Position numbers and translations under genes: made by a program | The notes under the pieces: generated by a model | Databases searched by the model: none | What the model saw: only the letters and a program-made list of their open reading frames with translations | What the model was told of the DNA's origin: nothing | Shown: positions 1 to 9,009 of the stretch, piece by piece | Layout: the number at the start of each line of letters is the position of its first letter | How positions within the stretch are numbered: position 1 is the first letter of the stretch | From: JACQAP01 sp035275265 | GTDB taxonomy: Bacteria > Pseudomonadota > Gammaproteobacteria > Burkholderiales > JACQAP01 | Direction: 5' to 3' | Length of the DNA: 64,000 nucleotides | Assembly (NCBI GenBank): GCA_035275265.1 | Contig: DATENC010000011.1 | Location: 372,001-436,000 of the forward strand

Positions 1-460
1 CGAGGTGTTTCAGGTCGATGGTAACCACATGGCGGTCGGTGCGTGGCGGCGCGACGCCACCGACCACGCTCGAACCGCCACCCCAGGGAATGACAACGGC
101 GTTCACCGAATCGCACCAGTCGAGCACGGCGACGATCTCATTCTCGTCGCGAGGAAAAGCCACGACATCCGGCGGATTCTCGAAGTTGCGCGCGAAAATC
201 CTCGCGCTGTCGAAGAAGGAACGACCGTAGCTGTGCAGAAGCCGCTGGTAATGCTCGGTCGAGCATACTTCGCGCAGGCTTTCCGATGGCGCTACGCGCG
301 GCGCGCGCAACCGGATTTCCTCCGCGCGAGGCGCTGGAGTCACGTCGTAAGCCGCAATACCGAAACGATGTGCGTAGGCGGCCTCGAGTGCACTCACCTC
401 CTCCGGGCGCAGGTCCTCGCCTTCAAGACCCCAACCCCAGAACTTGCGTCGCCCCTGCAC
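1..460 (-). CDS. FAD-binding oxidoreductase (glycolate oxidase / alkyl-DHAP synthase type), N-terminal part
   Basis: About 153 codons are visible; the rest lies beyond base 1. The protein opens with a short region containing RRKFWGWG, then reaches a PP-loop-like stretch ending PWGGGSSVVGGV (residues about 128-139). That is the glycine-rich pyrophosphate-binding segment of the FAD_binding_4 (VAO/PCMH) family. The nearest match by eye is the alkyl-DHAP synthase / D-lactate or glycolate oxidase branch, flavoproteins that oxidise 2-hydroxy acids or form ether lipids. The likely start is a GTG, 10 nt after the upstream gene's TAG and preceded by an AGGAA ribosome site, so the two genes are probably cotranscribed. 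The substrate cannot be told from this fragment. Confidence 0.75.
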   Translation of the reverse strand, partial: MQGRRKFWGWGLEGEDLRPEEVSALEAAYAHRFGIAAYDVTPAPRAEEIRLRAPRVAPSESLREVCSTEHYQRLLHSYGRSFFDSARIFARNFENPPDVVAFPRDENEIVAVLDWCDSVNAVVIPWGGGSSVVGGVAPPRTDRHVVTIDLKHL

Positions 461-469
461 CGGCGCTTC

Positions 470-922
470 CTACTGTTCGCGCCACCAGGTCTGCGAGCGG
501 CCTATCAACGATATGCCGATGAATCCGCGCACGTTCAGACTTTTGCCATCCTCGGAAAGCGTCATCTTGCATCGATAGATCTTGCCGTTATGGGGATCCA
601 AGATTTCTCCGCCGGCCCAAGTATCGCCGTCTTTCTTGAGTCCCCAGAGGATGGTCATGCCGACAATCGGTTTGTCCTTACGATCGCCCTTGCATTCCTT
701 GCACAGGTGCGCTGGATCGTCGCCAGGCTGATCGAAAAGCTTCTCCACCACACCATTTAACTCGCCGTTGACCTCGGTGATGCGGATGATCGAGCGCTCG
801 CTTTTGGTCTTGTCATCGATAGATTTCCACACACCGACTGGGGACTTGGTGTCGGCAAACGTGTTTCCCGCCAGCAGCGCTAGCACCGCGGCACCTAACA
901 GGATCGATTTGAACGCCTTCAT
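470..922 (-). CDS. Secreted DUF2147 family protein
   Basis: This is a 150-residue protein with a clear N-terminal signal peptide (KAFKSILLGAAVLALLAG, cleavage near NTFA-D). A DUF2147 domain follows: PVGVWKSIDD near the start, GGEILDPHNGK(I)Y in the middle, and a closing RGFIGISLIGRSQTWWRE. DUF2147 proteins are small periplasmic beta-barrel-like proteins of unknown role. Two cysteines (CKEC) could form a disulfide after export. AGGAGG lies about 9 nt before the ATG. It ends 10 nt before the FAD oxidase, in the same frame. Family assignment is firm; function is unknown. Confidence 0.85.
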   Translation of the reverse strand: MKAFKSILLGAAVLALLAGNTFADTKSPVGVWKSIDDKTKSERSIIRITEVNGELNGVVEKLFDQPGDDPAHLCKECKGDRKDKPIVGMTILWGLKKDGDTWAGGEILDPHNGKIYRCKMTLSEDGKSLNVRGFIGISLIGRSQTWWREQ

Positions 923-1005
923 GATTCATTTGCCTCCTTGTGGTTGCGCCCGACACCTGCGCCGCCGGGACGATGGTCGCCCCGGCAGATTCCAGCCGCG
1001 CAGTC

Positions 1006-1536
1006 CTATTGCCTCGTCATTGCTTGCTGCAGTTTCGCCTGGTACATGTCTTTCCTCGCTACGTAGATCGTCTTTTGCACCACGGCGTGTACAACGCCCT
1101 CGGCATCCGTCAGTTCCATTTCATAATCGAGATCAACCGAGGGCTCGGAATCGAGCCGGGACTTGAGAGACGCAAGCTCCGCCTCGCTGATACTGCATTC
1201 CGCATAAAGCGCCGAGCGGCCTGGTTTGCGGTAGCGAATTGCGCCCGCCTTGTCCCAGACGACATATCCCGGCCCAAGCCCCACCTTGACCAGGATCGCA
1301 TACAAGGGATCCGTCGCGGCATACATCGCGCCGCCGAACAAGGTGCCATAGATGTTCTTGGTGCGAAAATTGAGTGGAAGCTTGATACGGATTGCGCGCA
1401 GGTCCTCGGCGATATAGATGACTTTCGCTCCCGTGCCCCAGAATGCAGGAAAAAGATTGAAGCGCTGCCGTCGAAACCAGGCCTTCAGCGACCCCCTGGG
1501 GCCGGCGCCCGAACGCTTGGCCGTACCACTTTTCAC
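1006..1536 (-). CDS. DUF4442 hotdog-fold thioesterase-like protein
   Basis: This 176-residue protein matches the DUF4442 family, which has the hotdog fold of PaaI/YiiD-type thioesterases. Recognisable parts are an N-terminal FNLFPAFWGTGAK, the central helix NIYGTLFGGAMYAATDP, and the strand GPGYVVWDKAGAIRYRKPGR. It would be expected to bind or hydrolyse an acyl thioester in the cytoplasm, although DUF4442 members are poorly characterised. The GTG start overlaps the thiolase stop (GTGA), which implies translational coupling. A role in releasing CoA from stalled beta-oxidation intermediates is inferred only from context. Confidence 0.75.
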   Translation of the reverse strand: MKSGTAKRSGAGPRGSLKAWFRRQRFNLFPAFWGTGAKVIYIAEDLRAIRIKLPLNFRTKNIYGTLFGGAMYAATDPLYAILVKVGLGPGYVVWDKAGAIRYRKPGRSALYAECSISEAELASLKSRLDSEPSVDLDYEMELTDAEGVVHAVVQKTIYVARKDMYQAKLQQAMTRQ

Positions 1537-2735
1537 CTAAGTGTCTCGAAGACACCGGCGGCACCCATTCCGGTGCCGATGCACATCGTGACCATGCCGT
1601 ACTTCCGGCCATTCCGGCGCAAGCCGTGCAGGAGAGTCGCGACACGAATCGCGCCCGTCGCTCCCAGCGGATGACCGAGCGCGATCGCCCCGCCCAGCGG
1701 ATTCACCTTCGTACGGTCGAGACCCAGGTCACCGATCACTGCCAGGCTCTGCGCGGCGAATGCCTCGTTCAACTCGATCCAATCCAGCGCGTCCTGCTTC
1801 AGCCCCACTTGCTTCAATACCTTGGGAATGGCGAACTTCGGACCGATCCCCATTATTTCCGGTGGCACGCCGGCCACAGCGAAACCGAGAAAACGTCCCA
1901 GTGGTTGCAGGTTGAAGCGCTTGACTGCCGACTCGCTCGCAAGAATCACGGCCCCGGCTCCGTCCGAGGTCTGCGAACTGTTGCCGGCGGTAACGCTGCC
2001 GTTGGCGGCGAACGCGGGCCTCAATTTGGCCAGCACCTCTGCAGTTGTGCCAGCGCGGGGACCTTCGTCCACGCTGACCACTCGAGTGCGGGTCTCCACT
2101 TGATGGCGCTCGAAATCGGGGATGCGTTCGTTGACGGTATAGGGTGCAATCTCGTCACCGAACTCGCCCTTTTCTATCGCCGCAAGCGCCCTCCTGTGCG
2201 ATTCGGTGGCGAACTGGTCCTGGGCCTCGCGGCTGACGTTCCATTGCTCCGCGACCTTCTCAGCGGTAATGCCCATGCCGTAGGCGATGCCGACGTTTTC
2301 ATCCTTGAGGAAAATCTGCTCGTTTGCGGCGATCTTGTTGCCGCCCATCGGAATCATGCTCATGCTTTCGGTGCCGGCCCCGATCATGACTTCAGCTTCG
2401 CCGAGTCGGATGCGGTCCGCCGCGATCGCCACCGCCTGCAGCCCCGATGAACAGAAGCGATTGATGGTCATTCCCGAAACGTTGTTGGGGAATCCGGCGA
2501 GCAGCAGCCCGATGCGCGCTACGTTCATCCCCTGCTCGGCTTCCGGCATCGCGCAACCGACCACAACGTCGTCTATCAGCGAGGGATCCAGCCCCGGCGC
2601 CTGGGAGAGTGCGCTCTTCAGCACATGCGCGAGCATGTCGTCGGGACGGACGTTCCTGAATACGCCCCGCGGTGCCTTGCCCACCGGTGTGCGCGTCGCT
2701 GCGACGATGTATGCCTCTTGCACTTGCTTTGCCAT
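1533..2735 (-). CDS. fadA: Acetyl-CoA C-acyltransferase (3-ketoacyl-CoA thiolase)
   Basis: A thiolase of about 400 residues that cleaves 3-ketoacyl-CoA to acetyl-CoA and a shortened acyl-CoA, the last step of beta-oxidation. Counting from the upstream ATG at 2741, the nucleophile is Cys97 in RFCSSGLQAV. His357 lies in GHPLGATGA and Cys387 in CIGTGMG, so all catalytic elements are intact. I chose the second ATG (2735) because GGAG sits 8 nt before it but only 2 nt before the first; the resulting MAKQVQEAYIVAATRTP is typical of the family. It lies 82 bp after the FadB-like gene, and the two form the usual thiolase/hydratase-dehydrogenase pair. Confidence 0.93.
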   Translation of the reverse strand: MAKQVQEAYIVAATRTPVGKAPRGVFRNVRPDDMLAHVLKSALSQAPGLDPSLIDDVVVGCAMPEAEQGMNVARIGLLLAGFPNNVSGMTINRFCSSGLQAVAIAADRIRLGEAEVMIGAGTESMSMIPMGGNKIAANEQIFLKDENVGIAYGMGITAEKVAEQWNVSREAQDQFATESHRRALAAIEKGEFGDEIAPYTVNERIPDFERHQVETRTRVVSVDEGPRAGTTAEVLAKLRPAFAANGSVTAGNSSQTSDGAGAVILASESAVKRFNLQPLGRFLGFAVAGVPPEIMGIGPKFAIPKVLKQVGLKQDALDWIELNEAFAAQSLAVIGDLGLDRTKVNPLGGAIALGHPLGATGAIRVATLLHGLRRNGRKYGMVTMCIGTGMGAAGVFETLR

Positions 2736-2817
2736 GTTCATTTCTCCAGATCAAACGCGAACCGCAGAGGGCAACCAAACTGCCCTTGGTTTTCGTCCGT
2801 GTCCTTCGTATTGGGCG

Positions 2818-5304
2818 TTAATTTCGTAGAGGTTTCCCGGTCTTGAGCATATGCTCGATCCGGGCCTGCGTTTTCTCCGTGGCGATCAGTTCCATGAACG
2901 CCTGGCGCTCCAGATCCAGGAACCACTCCTCGGTCACCGGTGTGCCCGGTTCGACGTCGCCGCCGCATAGGACATAGGCGACCTTGCTGCCAATCAGAAA
3001 ATCGTGCTCCGAGATATGCCGCCCGGCGAGCATATTGGCCATTGCCATCTTGAAAGTGGCGATCGCCGTGCGCCCTGCCGCTGGGATGTTGCGCGCTCGC
3101 AGCGGCGGGCGGTAACCCTCCTCAGCCATCGCAACCACCTCCGCCTTGGCTACATACAACAACTCGAACCGGTTCATCACGACTCGATCGCCGGACCGCA
3201 GGTATCCGAGGTCGCGCGAATGCTCCGCGCTCTTTCCCACCTGGGCCATCGCCACGTTCTGAAAATAGTTCTTGAGGAACGGAAACATATCCCCGCCTCT
3301 TGCTTCCGCCGCCGCCCGCATCGCGAATTCCTTGCAGCCGCCGCCGGCGGGCAGTAGCCCGACCCCGACTTCCACCAGGCCAACGTAACTTTCCAAAGCA
3401 GCCACCGCACGGTCCGAGTGCATGACCAATTCGCAGCCCCCGCCCAGCGCCATGCCGTCCACCGCTGCCACTGTCGGGATCATGGAGTAGCGCAACGCCT
3501 GCGACGTAGCTTGAAATTGCTCCACGACCTGCTCGACTTTCTCCAACCGTCCGGCCATCAGAGCGTCCGCGACGTTGAGCGTACGCGCCGCCTTGAGGAT
3601 CACCGACTCCGCTTCGCGCTTGAACTTCTTCATCATCGAAGCCAACGCGGACGGCTTGGCTTCGCTCTTGCGATTGCCACCGCCGGAGAGATTGGCGCCT
3701 ACGGAGAACGGCGGCTCGGTCTGCCAGATGATCAGGCCTTTGAAGCTGCGCTCGGCCTCGTCGATTGCCTGCATCACGCCGTCGAGTACGTCCTCCCCGA
3801 TCGAATGCATCTTGGTCTTGAAGCTGACTATTCCGATGTCGTCACCGGTGGTCCACATGCGCACTGCGTCAGTTTCGAATACCGTATTGCCGTAGACGGC
3901 AGGTTCGCTGATCAGTCGATCCGGAAAGGGCTGGCGCCGATAGACCGGGAGCGTCGGGCGTGGCTTGTAGGTACGCTGTGCCACGCTCCAGGAGCCCAGG
4001 GCGGCGTGAACGCCGGTGCGTCCCGGTTCCATGACCCACGCTGGCAGTGGTACGGGGGACATGCTCTTGCCCGCGGCGATATCCTCCGCAATCCACTTCG
4101 CCATATCGGGCCATCCGGTCGCCTGCCAGATCTCGAACGGCCCCTGATTCCAGCCAAAGCCCCAGCGGATCGCGAGATCGAGGTCGCGCGCGTTGTCGGC
4201 AATCGATTCGAGATGAAGCGCGCAGTAGTGCAACATGTCGCGGAACACCGACCACATGAATTGCGCCTGTGGATGCGAACTGGCACGCAATTGGGCAAAG
4301 CGTTCACCCAGGTTCCTATTCTTGAGGATGGTCGCCACCGACTCATGGGCCTCGCCGGCGGAAGGACGGTAGTCGCGCTTCGCCGGGTCCAGTACTTGGA
4401 TTTCCTTGCCCGCCTTGCGGTACACGCCACGGCCTGATTTCTGTCCAAAGGCTTTCTGCTCGAGTAAAGCCTTGAACCAGTCCGGCACCTCGTAATACTT
4501 GTGCCACGGATCGTGCGGCAGCGTCTCCTTCATGGTGTTGACGACATGCGCGAGCGTGTCGAGCCCGACCACATCCGCGGTGCGATAGGTGGCGCTCTTC
4601 GGTCGGCCGATCAGCGAACCGGTCAATGCATCCACTTCGTCGAAGCCGAGTCCGAACTGTTTGGTGTGATGGAAAGTGGCCAGGATCGAGAACACGCCAA
4701 CCCGGTTGGCGATGAAGTTCGGCGTGTCCTTGGCGCGGATCACCCCCTTGCCAAGCGTCGTTACCAGGAATTCCTCGAGCTGGTCGAGAATTTCGGGTTT
4801 GGTCGCCCGGCAGGCGATCAACTCCACCAGGTGCATGTAACGCGGCGGATTGAAAAAGTGCACACCGCAGAACCGCGAACGGTGCCGTTCCGGCATAGCC
4901 TCCGACAGCGAGTTGATGGACAGTCCGGAAGTATTGCTGGCAAAAATCGCGCTCTCGCCGAGATACGGCGCGACCTTCTCGTACAACGCCTTCTTCCAGT
5001 CCATGCGCTCGGAAATTGCCTCGATCACGATTTCGCAGTCCTTGAGAAGCTCCAGATGCTGTTCGTAATTTGCTGCCTGGATGCATTCTGCGCAACTGGG
5101 GACCGAAAGCGGGTTCGGTTCGAGTTTCTTCAGTCCGTCTATCGCCTTGTGGACAATACCGTTAGGGTCGCCCTCCTTCGCCGGCAGATCGAAAAGAATG
5201 GTCTCGACGTTGGCATTGACCAGGTGGGCGGCGATCTGCGCACCCATGACGCCAGCGCCGAAGATGGCGACTTTTCGAACGATGAACGGGGAATCGCCTG
5301 CCAT
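2818..5304 (-). CDS. fadB: 3-hydroxyacyl-CoA dehydrogenase / enoyl-CoA hydratase two-domain enzyme (FadB-like)
   Basis: This 828-residue enzyme would hydrate 2-enoyl-CoA and oxidise 3-hydroxyacyl-CoA with NAD+. The order is dehydrogenase first and hydratase last, unlike E. coli FadB. The Rossmann motif IFGAGVMGAQIAAH is near residue 15. The dehydrogenase catalytic loop GVHFFNPPRYMHLVEL and the NRVG segment of the C-terminal dehydrogenase domain follow. The hydratase domain, roughly residues 480-760, keeps both catalytic glutamates in LGGGCELVM and VEVGVGLLPAGGG. AGGAA lies 6 nt before the ATG. It forms a unit with the downstream thiolase. Confidence 0.92.
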   Translation of the reverse strand: MAGDSPFIVRKVAIFGAGVMGAQIAAHLVNANVETILFDLPAKEGDPNGIVHKAIDGLKKLEPNPLSVPSCAECIQAANYEQHLELLKDCEIVIEAISERMDWKKALYEKVAPYLGESAIFASNTSGLSINSLSEAMPERHRSRFCGVHFFNPPRYMHLVELIACRATKPEILDQLEEFLVTTLGKGVIRAKDTPNFIANRVGVFSILATFHHTKQFGLGFDEVDALTGSLIGRPKSATYRTADVVGLDTLAHVVNTMKETLPHDPWHKYYEVPDWFKALLEQKAFGQKSGRGVYRKAGKEIQVLDPAKRDYRPSAGEAHESVATILKNRNLGERFAQLRASSHPQAQFMWSVFRDMLHYCALHLESIADNARDLDLAIRWGFGWNQGPFEIWQATGWPDMAKWIAEDIAAGKSMSPVPLPAWVMEPGRTGVHAALGSWSVAQRTYKPRPTLPVYRRQPFPDRLISEPAVYGNTVFETDAVRMWTTGDDIGIVSFKTKMHSIGEDVLDGVMQAIDEAERSFKGLIIWQTEPPFSVGANLSGGGNRKSEAKPSALASMMKKFKREAESVILKAARTLNVADALMAGRLEKVEQVVEQFQATSQALRYSMIPTVAAVDGMALGGGCELVMHSDRAVAALESYVGLVEVGVGLLPAGGGCKEFAMRAAAEARGGDMFPFLKNYFQNVAMAQVGKSAEHSRDLGYLRSGDRVVMNRFELLYVAKAEVVAMAEEGYRPPLRARNIPAAGRTAIATFKMAMANMLAGRHISEHDFLIGSKVAYVLCGGDVEPGTPVTEEWFLDLERQAFMELIATEKTQARIEHMLKTGKPLRN

Positions 5305-5362
5305 CTCTGTTCCTTGATTGACGCGACGGCGCAGTCATCTCACGCCATGAACATTCGAAACG

Positions 5363-5384
5363 GCGGCGGGCGGAAGCCCGCCGC
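5363..5384 (-). terminator. Hairpin after fadL, probable terminator
   Basis: A perfect 9-bp GC stem (GCGGCGGGC / GCCCGCCGC) with a 4-nt loop lies 10 bp downstream of the fadL stop. Read on the minus strand it is followed only by a short T-run (GTTTCG), so termination may be partial and allow read-through into fadB. Confidence 0.55.
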
Positions 5385-5394
5385 TGAATACCCA

Positions 5395-6711
5395 TCAGAA
5401 GCTGTGCGTGTACTGGACGCTGAAAATGTCGACCGCACCTTCGTAATTACCGGTTACGGTCGACGCAGTGCCGGGGGCTGGCGTCGGCGTAGTAAGGCCC
5501 GGTGCTTGCTGGCTGCGGGTATTGTTGATTTCAGCATCGTCGATGAACAGATGCGAGTAGCCGAGATCCAGGCGACCCTTCTGGCCAACTTTCATCTGGC
5601 CGCCAAACGAGACCCAAATACGGTCGTTGTCAGGCAGCCTGACCGACCGAGTGGTTGCGCCCTTGACCGGCGTCTCGTCGTAGGCAAGCCCCCCTTTCAA
5701 GACCCACGTATCATTTAACTTGTAATTGGCGCCGACCGAGTAACGCCAGGAATCGTCGAAGTCGAGCACCAGATTGTCCCGCAACGTGCCATTGGTAGTG
5801 TTGACAATGGGGATCTGACCGACGCTGCTCCACCCCGTGCGGGAAATGTCAGCCAGCAATTGCAGACGGTCTGACATCGTATGGGCGAGGCTGAGCGAGA
5901 ACATGTCGGGAAGCGTGACCTCCGCGCCGGTCGGCCCGCTGGCTGGCCCGACCACTGTACCGCCAAGCGTAGTCGTCACAGTGCCTTCCAGTTCGTACTT
6001 GATCTCCGACCGGTAGGCCACTCCGATTCGCGTCATCGGCGTGACCTGAAACATCACACCGATATTCCATCCCCATGCATCGTCGTCCGCCTCAAGTTTC
6101 GTGCGGCCTTCAGTTAAAGCTCCGAGCACCACGGCATTGGTCAATTCCGCGTCCAGCATCTGGTAGTTGACGCCAGCGCCGATCGAGAAACTATCCGAGA
6201 ATTTGTAAGCAATGGATGGATTGATGTTTATCGTCGTCAGTTCCGATTTGATCCCCTGGAAGCGCCCGACCCAGGTGTCGTCGTACTCGGTCGTCAGGCC
6301 GAAGGGGACATTGACGCCCAGGCCGAGGCTGAGCCGCTCGCCAACCGGCATCGTGAAGTAAAGGTTCGGCACGACCGCTGCGCCGCCGGCATCGCCGCCG
6401 GTCCCGCCGGTCGCTGCGCCGCCGCCCAGTGCCGCAGGATTCGTCGCCGTCCCGGAAAACTCGGCGGAAAGACTGATCACATGCGCGGCGGCGACTGCCT
6501 GCGGTCCCTGCAGAAAGCTCATTCCCGCCGGGTTGAAGAACACCGTGCTTGCATCCTCAGCGCTAGCAGCGGCACCGGCATATGCGTTGCCCATGCCGCT
6601 GCCGCTCTGCTCGATCAGCGCGAATCCGGCAGCAGAAGCCAGTCCGGACGCCCCGCCGAGTGCCGCTGCGATGGCCAATGCCATCAGATTCCTGCGAAAG
6701 TGTTGATGCAT
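5395..6711 (-). CDS. fadL: FadL/OmpP1 family outer membrane long-chain fatty acid transporter
   Basis: An outer-membrane beta-barrel of about 438 residues that lets hydrophobic acids cross the outer membrane. The start at 6711 gives MHQHFRRNLMALAIAAALG, a signal peptide ending ASA, after a strong GAGGAGGAA site; a longer reading from 6750 lacks one. The mature N-terminus AGFALIEQSGSGMGNAYAG is the FadL hatch signature, with DASTVFFNPAGM following. The protein ends in YTHSF, a C-terminal phenylalanine as expected for barrel assembly. It sits between the acyl-CoA ligase/thioesterase pair and fadBA, which supports a role in fatty acid uptake. Related porins can carry aromatic hydrocarbons, so exact specificity is open. 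Confidence 0.92.
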   Translation of the reverse strand: MHQHFRRNLMALAIAAALGGASGLASAAGFALIEQSGSGMGNAYAGAAASAEDASTVFFNPAGMSFLQGPQAVAAAHVISLSAEFSGTATNPAALGGGAATGGTGGDAGGAAVVPNLYFTMPVGERLSLGLGVNVPFGLTTEYDDTWVGRFQGIKSELTTININPSIAYKFSDSFSIGAGVNYQMLDAELTNAVVLGALTEGRTKLEADDDAWGWNIGVMFQVTPMTRIGVAYRSEIKYELEGTVTTTLGGTVVGPASGPTGAEVTLPDMFSLSLAHTMSDRLQLLADISRTGWSSVGQIPIVNTTNGTLRDNLVLDFDDSWRYSVGANYKLNDTWVLKGGLAYDETPVKGATTRSVRLPDNDRIWVSFGGQMKVGQKGRLDLGYSHLFIDDAEINNTRSQQAPGLTTPTPAPGTASTVTGNYEGAVDIFSVQYTHSF

Positions 6712-6757
6712 TTGTTCCTCCTCGTTGAGAAAGTACCGCAATAAGACCAAGCCTGGC

Positions 6758-7183
6758 TTAGCTTGATTCCTGATTGACGGGCCGCGGACGCCGTTTGTCG
6801 TCCACTGCCACGTATGTCAAAGTCGCTTCCGTCACTTTCACCACCTCCTGAAGTGTGCGCCGCTCGGCGTACACCTCGACATCCACCGTGATCGAGGTGC
6901 GGCCCACGCGCACGATTTCCGCGTAAAAGCTCACCAGGTCACCGATCAGCACCGGTTGCTTGAAGGTAAACGAGTTCACCGCGATCGTTGCAATCCGCCC
7001 GCGCGCCAAGCGCAGCGCCGGGATGCTGCCGGCGATGTCTACCTGCGACATGATCCAGCCGCCGAAGATATCCCCGGTGTAGTTGGCATCCGATGGCATT
7101 GGCACCACGCGCAGCACTACCTCCCGTCCTTTGGGCAGTTCGACGATCGGCGCAGTCGTCTGCGGCCTCTCAGTGACCTTCAT
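6758..7183 (-). CDS. Acyl-CoA thioesterase, YciA/hotdog family
   Basis: About 141 residues with a single hotdog domain. The segment VPMPSDANYTGDIFGGWIMSQVD matches the active-site helix of YciA-type acyl-CoA hydrolases, with the catalytic aspartate in GDIFGGW. Later VNSFTFKQPVLIGDLV fits the conserved CoA-side strand. It would hydrolyse acyl-CoA to free acid and CoA in the cytoplasm. I prefer the ATG at 7183 over 7216, as it gives a normal family length and overlaps the preceding ligase gene by only 14 bp. Pairing with the ligase suggests it balances acyl-CoA pools. Confidence 0.85.
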   Translation of the reverse strand: MKVTERPQTTAPIVELPKGREVVLRVVPMPSDANYTGDIFGGWIMSQVDIAGSIPALRLARGRIATIAVNSFTFKQPVLIGDLVSFYAEIVRVGRTSITVDVEVYAERRTLQEVVKVTEATLTYVAVDDKRRPRPVNQESS

Positions 7184-8975
7184 AAAGTTGTTCAAATTCC
7201 TTCTTGTGCGCTTCAACCACTTTCCCGCGCTTCAATTTCATGGTTGGTGTAAGCATGCCGTTCTCGATGGTCCACGGCTGGGCCAGAACTGCCGCACGAT
7301 GAACGTTGGCATAACCCGGGAACGACTTGATCTGTCCCTGAATCCGCTCCAACACCAGTTTCTCCACCTGTTCGCTGCGCAGTGCGCTCTCTGAACCCGG
7401 ATCGATCCCATGCCCCGGAGCGACTTTCGTCCATTGATCCTTGTTGAGGACAACGAACACCGTCAGAAACGGCTTGCCCTCGCCGAGGACCATCACCTGC
7501 TCGAACAACGGATCGCGCACGATTGCCGCCTCCATATCCACGGGGGGTACTTTCTCGCCGTTGGACATGACGATGATTTCCTTCAGCCGCCCGGTGATGT
7601 AGATATGTCCGGTATCGTCGACGCGCGCGGTATCGCCGGTATTGAGCCAGCCGTCGGCCGTGAACATGGCCTTGGTCGCCTCTGGGTTGTTCCAGTAGCC
7701 GAGCATCACGTTCGGTCCCTTCACCAGCAATGCGTCCTTGTCGCCGATTTTGACCTGTACGCCTGGGATGGGCTTCCCGATGCTGGCCGGAATGTTGTCG
7801 TTGATTCGGTTGGTACTGACCACCGGGCTGGTCTCGGTCAGGCCGTAACCCTGGATGACTGGCAGGCCGAGTCCGATGAACAGCTGGGCAATTTCCGGCG
7901 ACAGCGCCGCACCACCGCAGGTCGCCGCACGCAGGCGCCCGCCGAGCCGTGCCATGACTTTCGAAGCGACCAGTTTCTTGAGAACGGGCCACAGCAGGAA
8001 ACCGGGTTTCCAGGGGCCGCGGCCCTGCTGATGCTGGAAGCGCGCCCAGCCCACGGCGACTGCCGCTTCGAAGAGCTTCCTGCGGCCCGCAGGTCCTTCA
8101 GCCAGCTTCTGCTTGATGGCACCGTAGACACGTTCGTAAATCCGCGGCACCGATATCAGCAACGTCGGCCGTATGGACTGCAGGTCCTCGCCGAGCTGCT
8201 GCACCGAACGCGCAAAAGCCGTCTGTGCGCCACACATGACGGTGCCGTAGTAGCCGCACGTGCGCTCCAGAGTATGTGAGAGCGGCAAGAACGACAGGAA
8301 CAGGTCATCCTGGTAGATCTCCAGGCACTGTAGCGTCGCATGTGCGTTTTGCAGCATGTTGTTGTGCGAAAGCATCACGCCTTTCGGGCGCCCGGTTGTG
8401 CCTGACGTATAGATGATGCTGGCGAGTTTTTTGCCGTCGCTGTTAACGTGCTTAACGTCTCCGGCAGTCCTGGGTAGCCATTCATTCAGGCTTTTCAATC
8501 GCGGTTCCGGCGATGGGCCGGAAAGGGAATTCAGGCAAACAACGCGTTTGAGCCCGCTAAGCTGATCCTGCACTTCGGAAAACTGCTCCCACTGTTCCGG
8601 GTTCTCGAAGAGCAGCAGCTTCGCTCCGGAGTTCTGCACGATGTAGGCTATATTGTCGGGACGGTCGGAGGTGTACAGCGGCACTGTGACCAGGTCGAGC
8701 CCCATCGCTGCCTGATCGAAGACCACCCAGGGGACGCTGTTGCGCAGCACGATTGCCACCCGGTCTCCGGGTTGAAAGCCGTCGGCCTCGAATGCCGCCT
8801 GCCAGCGGGCCACCAGCTTTTCGACTTCGCCCCACGTGTAGTCCTTCCACGTGCCGCTAGTTTCGTCGAAGTTCCTGTAGGCAAGCGCGCCCTGCGACCG
8901 GCGCACGCGTTCCTGGAACATGCCATCCAGCGTCCTGGCAGTTTCGGGGGGAATGACGTCCATTTTCTGCGTCAC
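7170..8975 (-). CDS. Long-chain fatty acid-CoA ligase (AMP-forming)
   Basis: About 600 residues of the ANL superfamily. It activates a fatty acid with ATP and CoA through an acyl-AMP intermediate. The P-loop IIYTSGTTGRPKGVMLSH, the A5 motif GYGLTETSP, the A7 motif LNTGDTARVD and the hinge GRLKEIIVMSNGEKV are intact. The NGEK form is typical of long-chain FACS (FAA1/ACSBG-like, also called AMP-dependent synthetase FadD15 type). The GTG at 8975 is preceded by GGAGGAG at 7 nt and is chosen over an upstream TTG/ATG reading at 9044. It lies 34 bp after the SDR gene in the same transcription unit. Confidence 0.9.
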   Translation of the reverse strand: MTQKMDVIPPETARTLDGMFQERVRRSQGALAYRNFDETSGTWKDYTWGEVEKLVARWQAAFEADGFQPGDRVAIVLRNSVPWVVFDQAAMGLDLVTVPLYTSDRPDNIAYIVQNSGAKLLLFENPEQWEQFSEVQDQLSGLKRVVCLNSLSGPSPEPRLKSLNEWLPRTAGDVKHVNSDGKKLASIIYTSGTTGRPKGVMLSHNNMLQNAHATLQCLEIYQDDLFLSFLPLSHTLERTCGYYGTVMCGAQTAFARSVQQLGEDLQSIRPTLLISVPRIYERVYGAIKQKLAEGPAGRRKLFEAAVAVGWARFQHQQGRGPWKPGFLLWPVLKKLVASKVMARLGGRLRAATCGGAALSPEIAQLFIGLGLPVIQGYGLTETSPVVSTNRINDNIPASIGKPIPGVQVKIGDKDALLVKGPNVMLGYWNNPEATKAMFTADGWLNTGDTARVDDTGHIYITGRLKEIIVMSNGEKVPPVDMEAAIVRDPLFEQVMVLGEGKPFLTVFVVLNKDQWTKVAPGHGIDPGSESALRSEQVEKLVLERIQGQIKSFPGYANVHRAAVLAQPWTIENGMLTPTMKLKRGKVVEAHKKEFEQLYEGH

Positions 8976-9009
8976 GTTGGTTCTCCTCCAGCGTGGATCC
9001 GAGAGGGCA

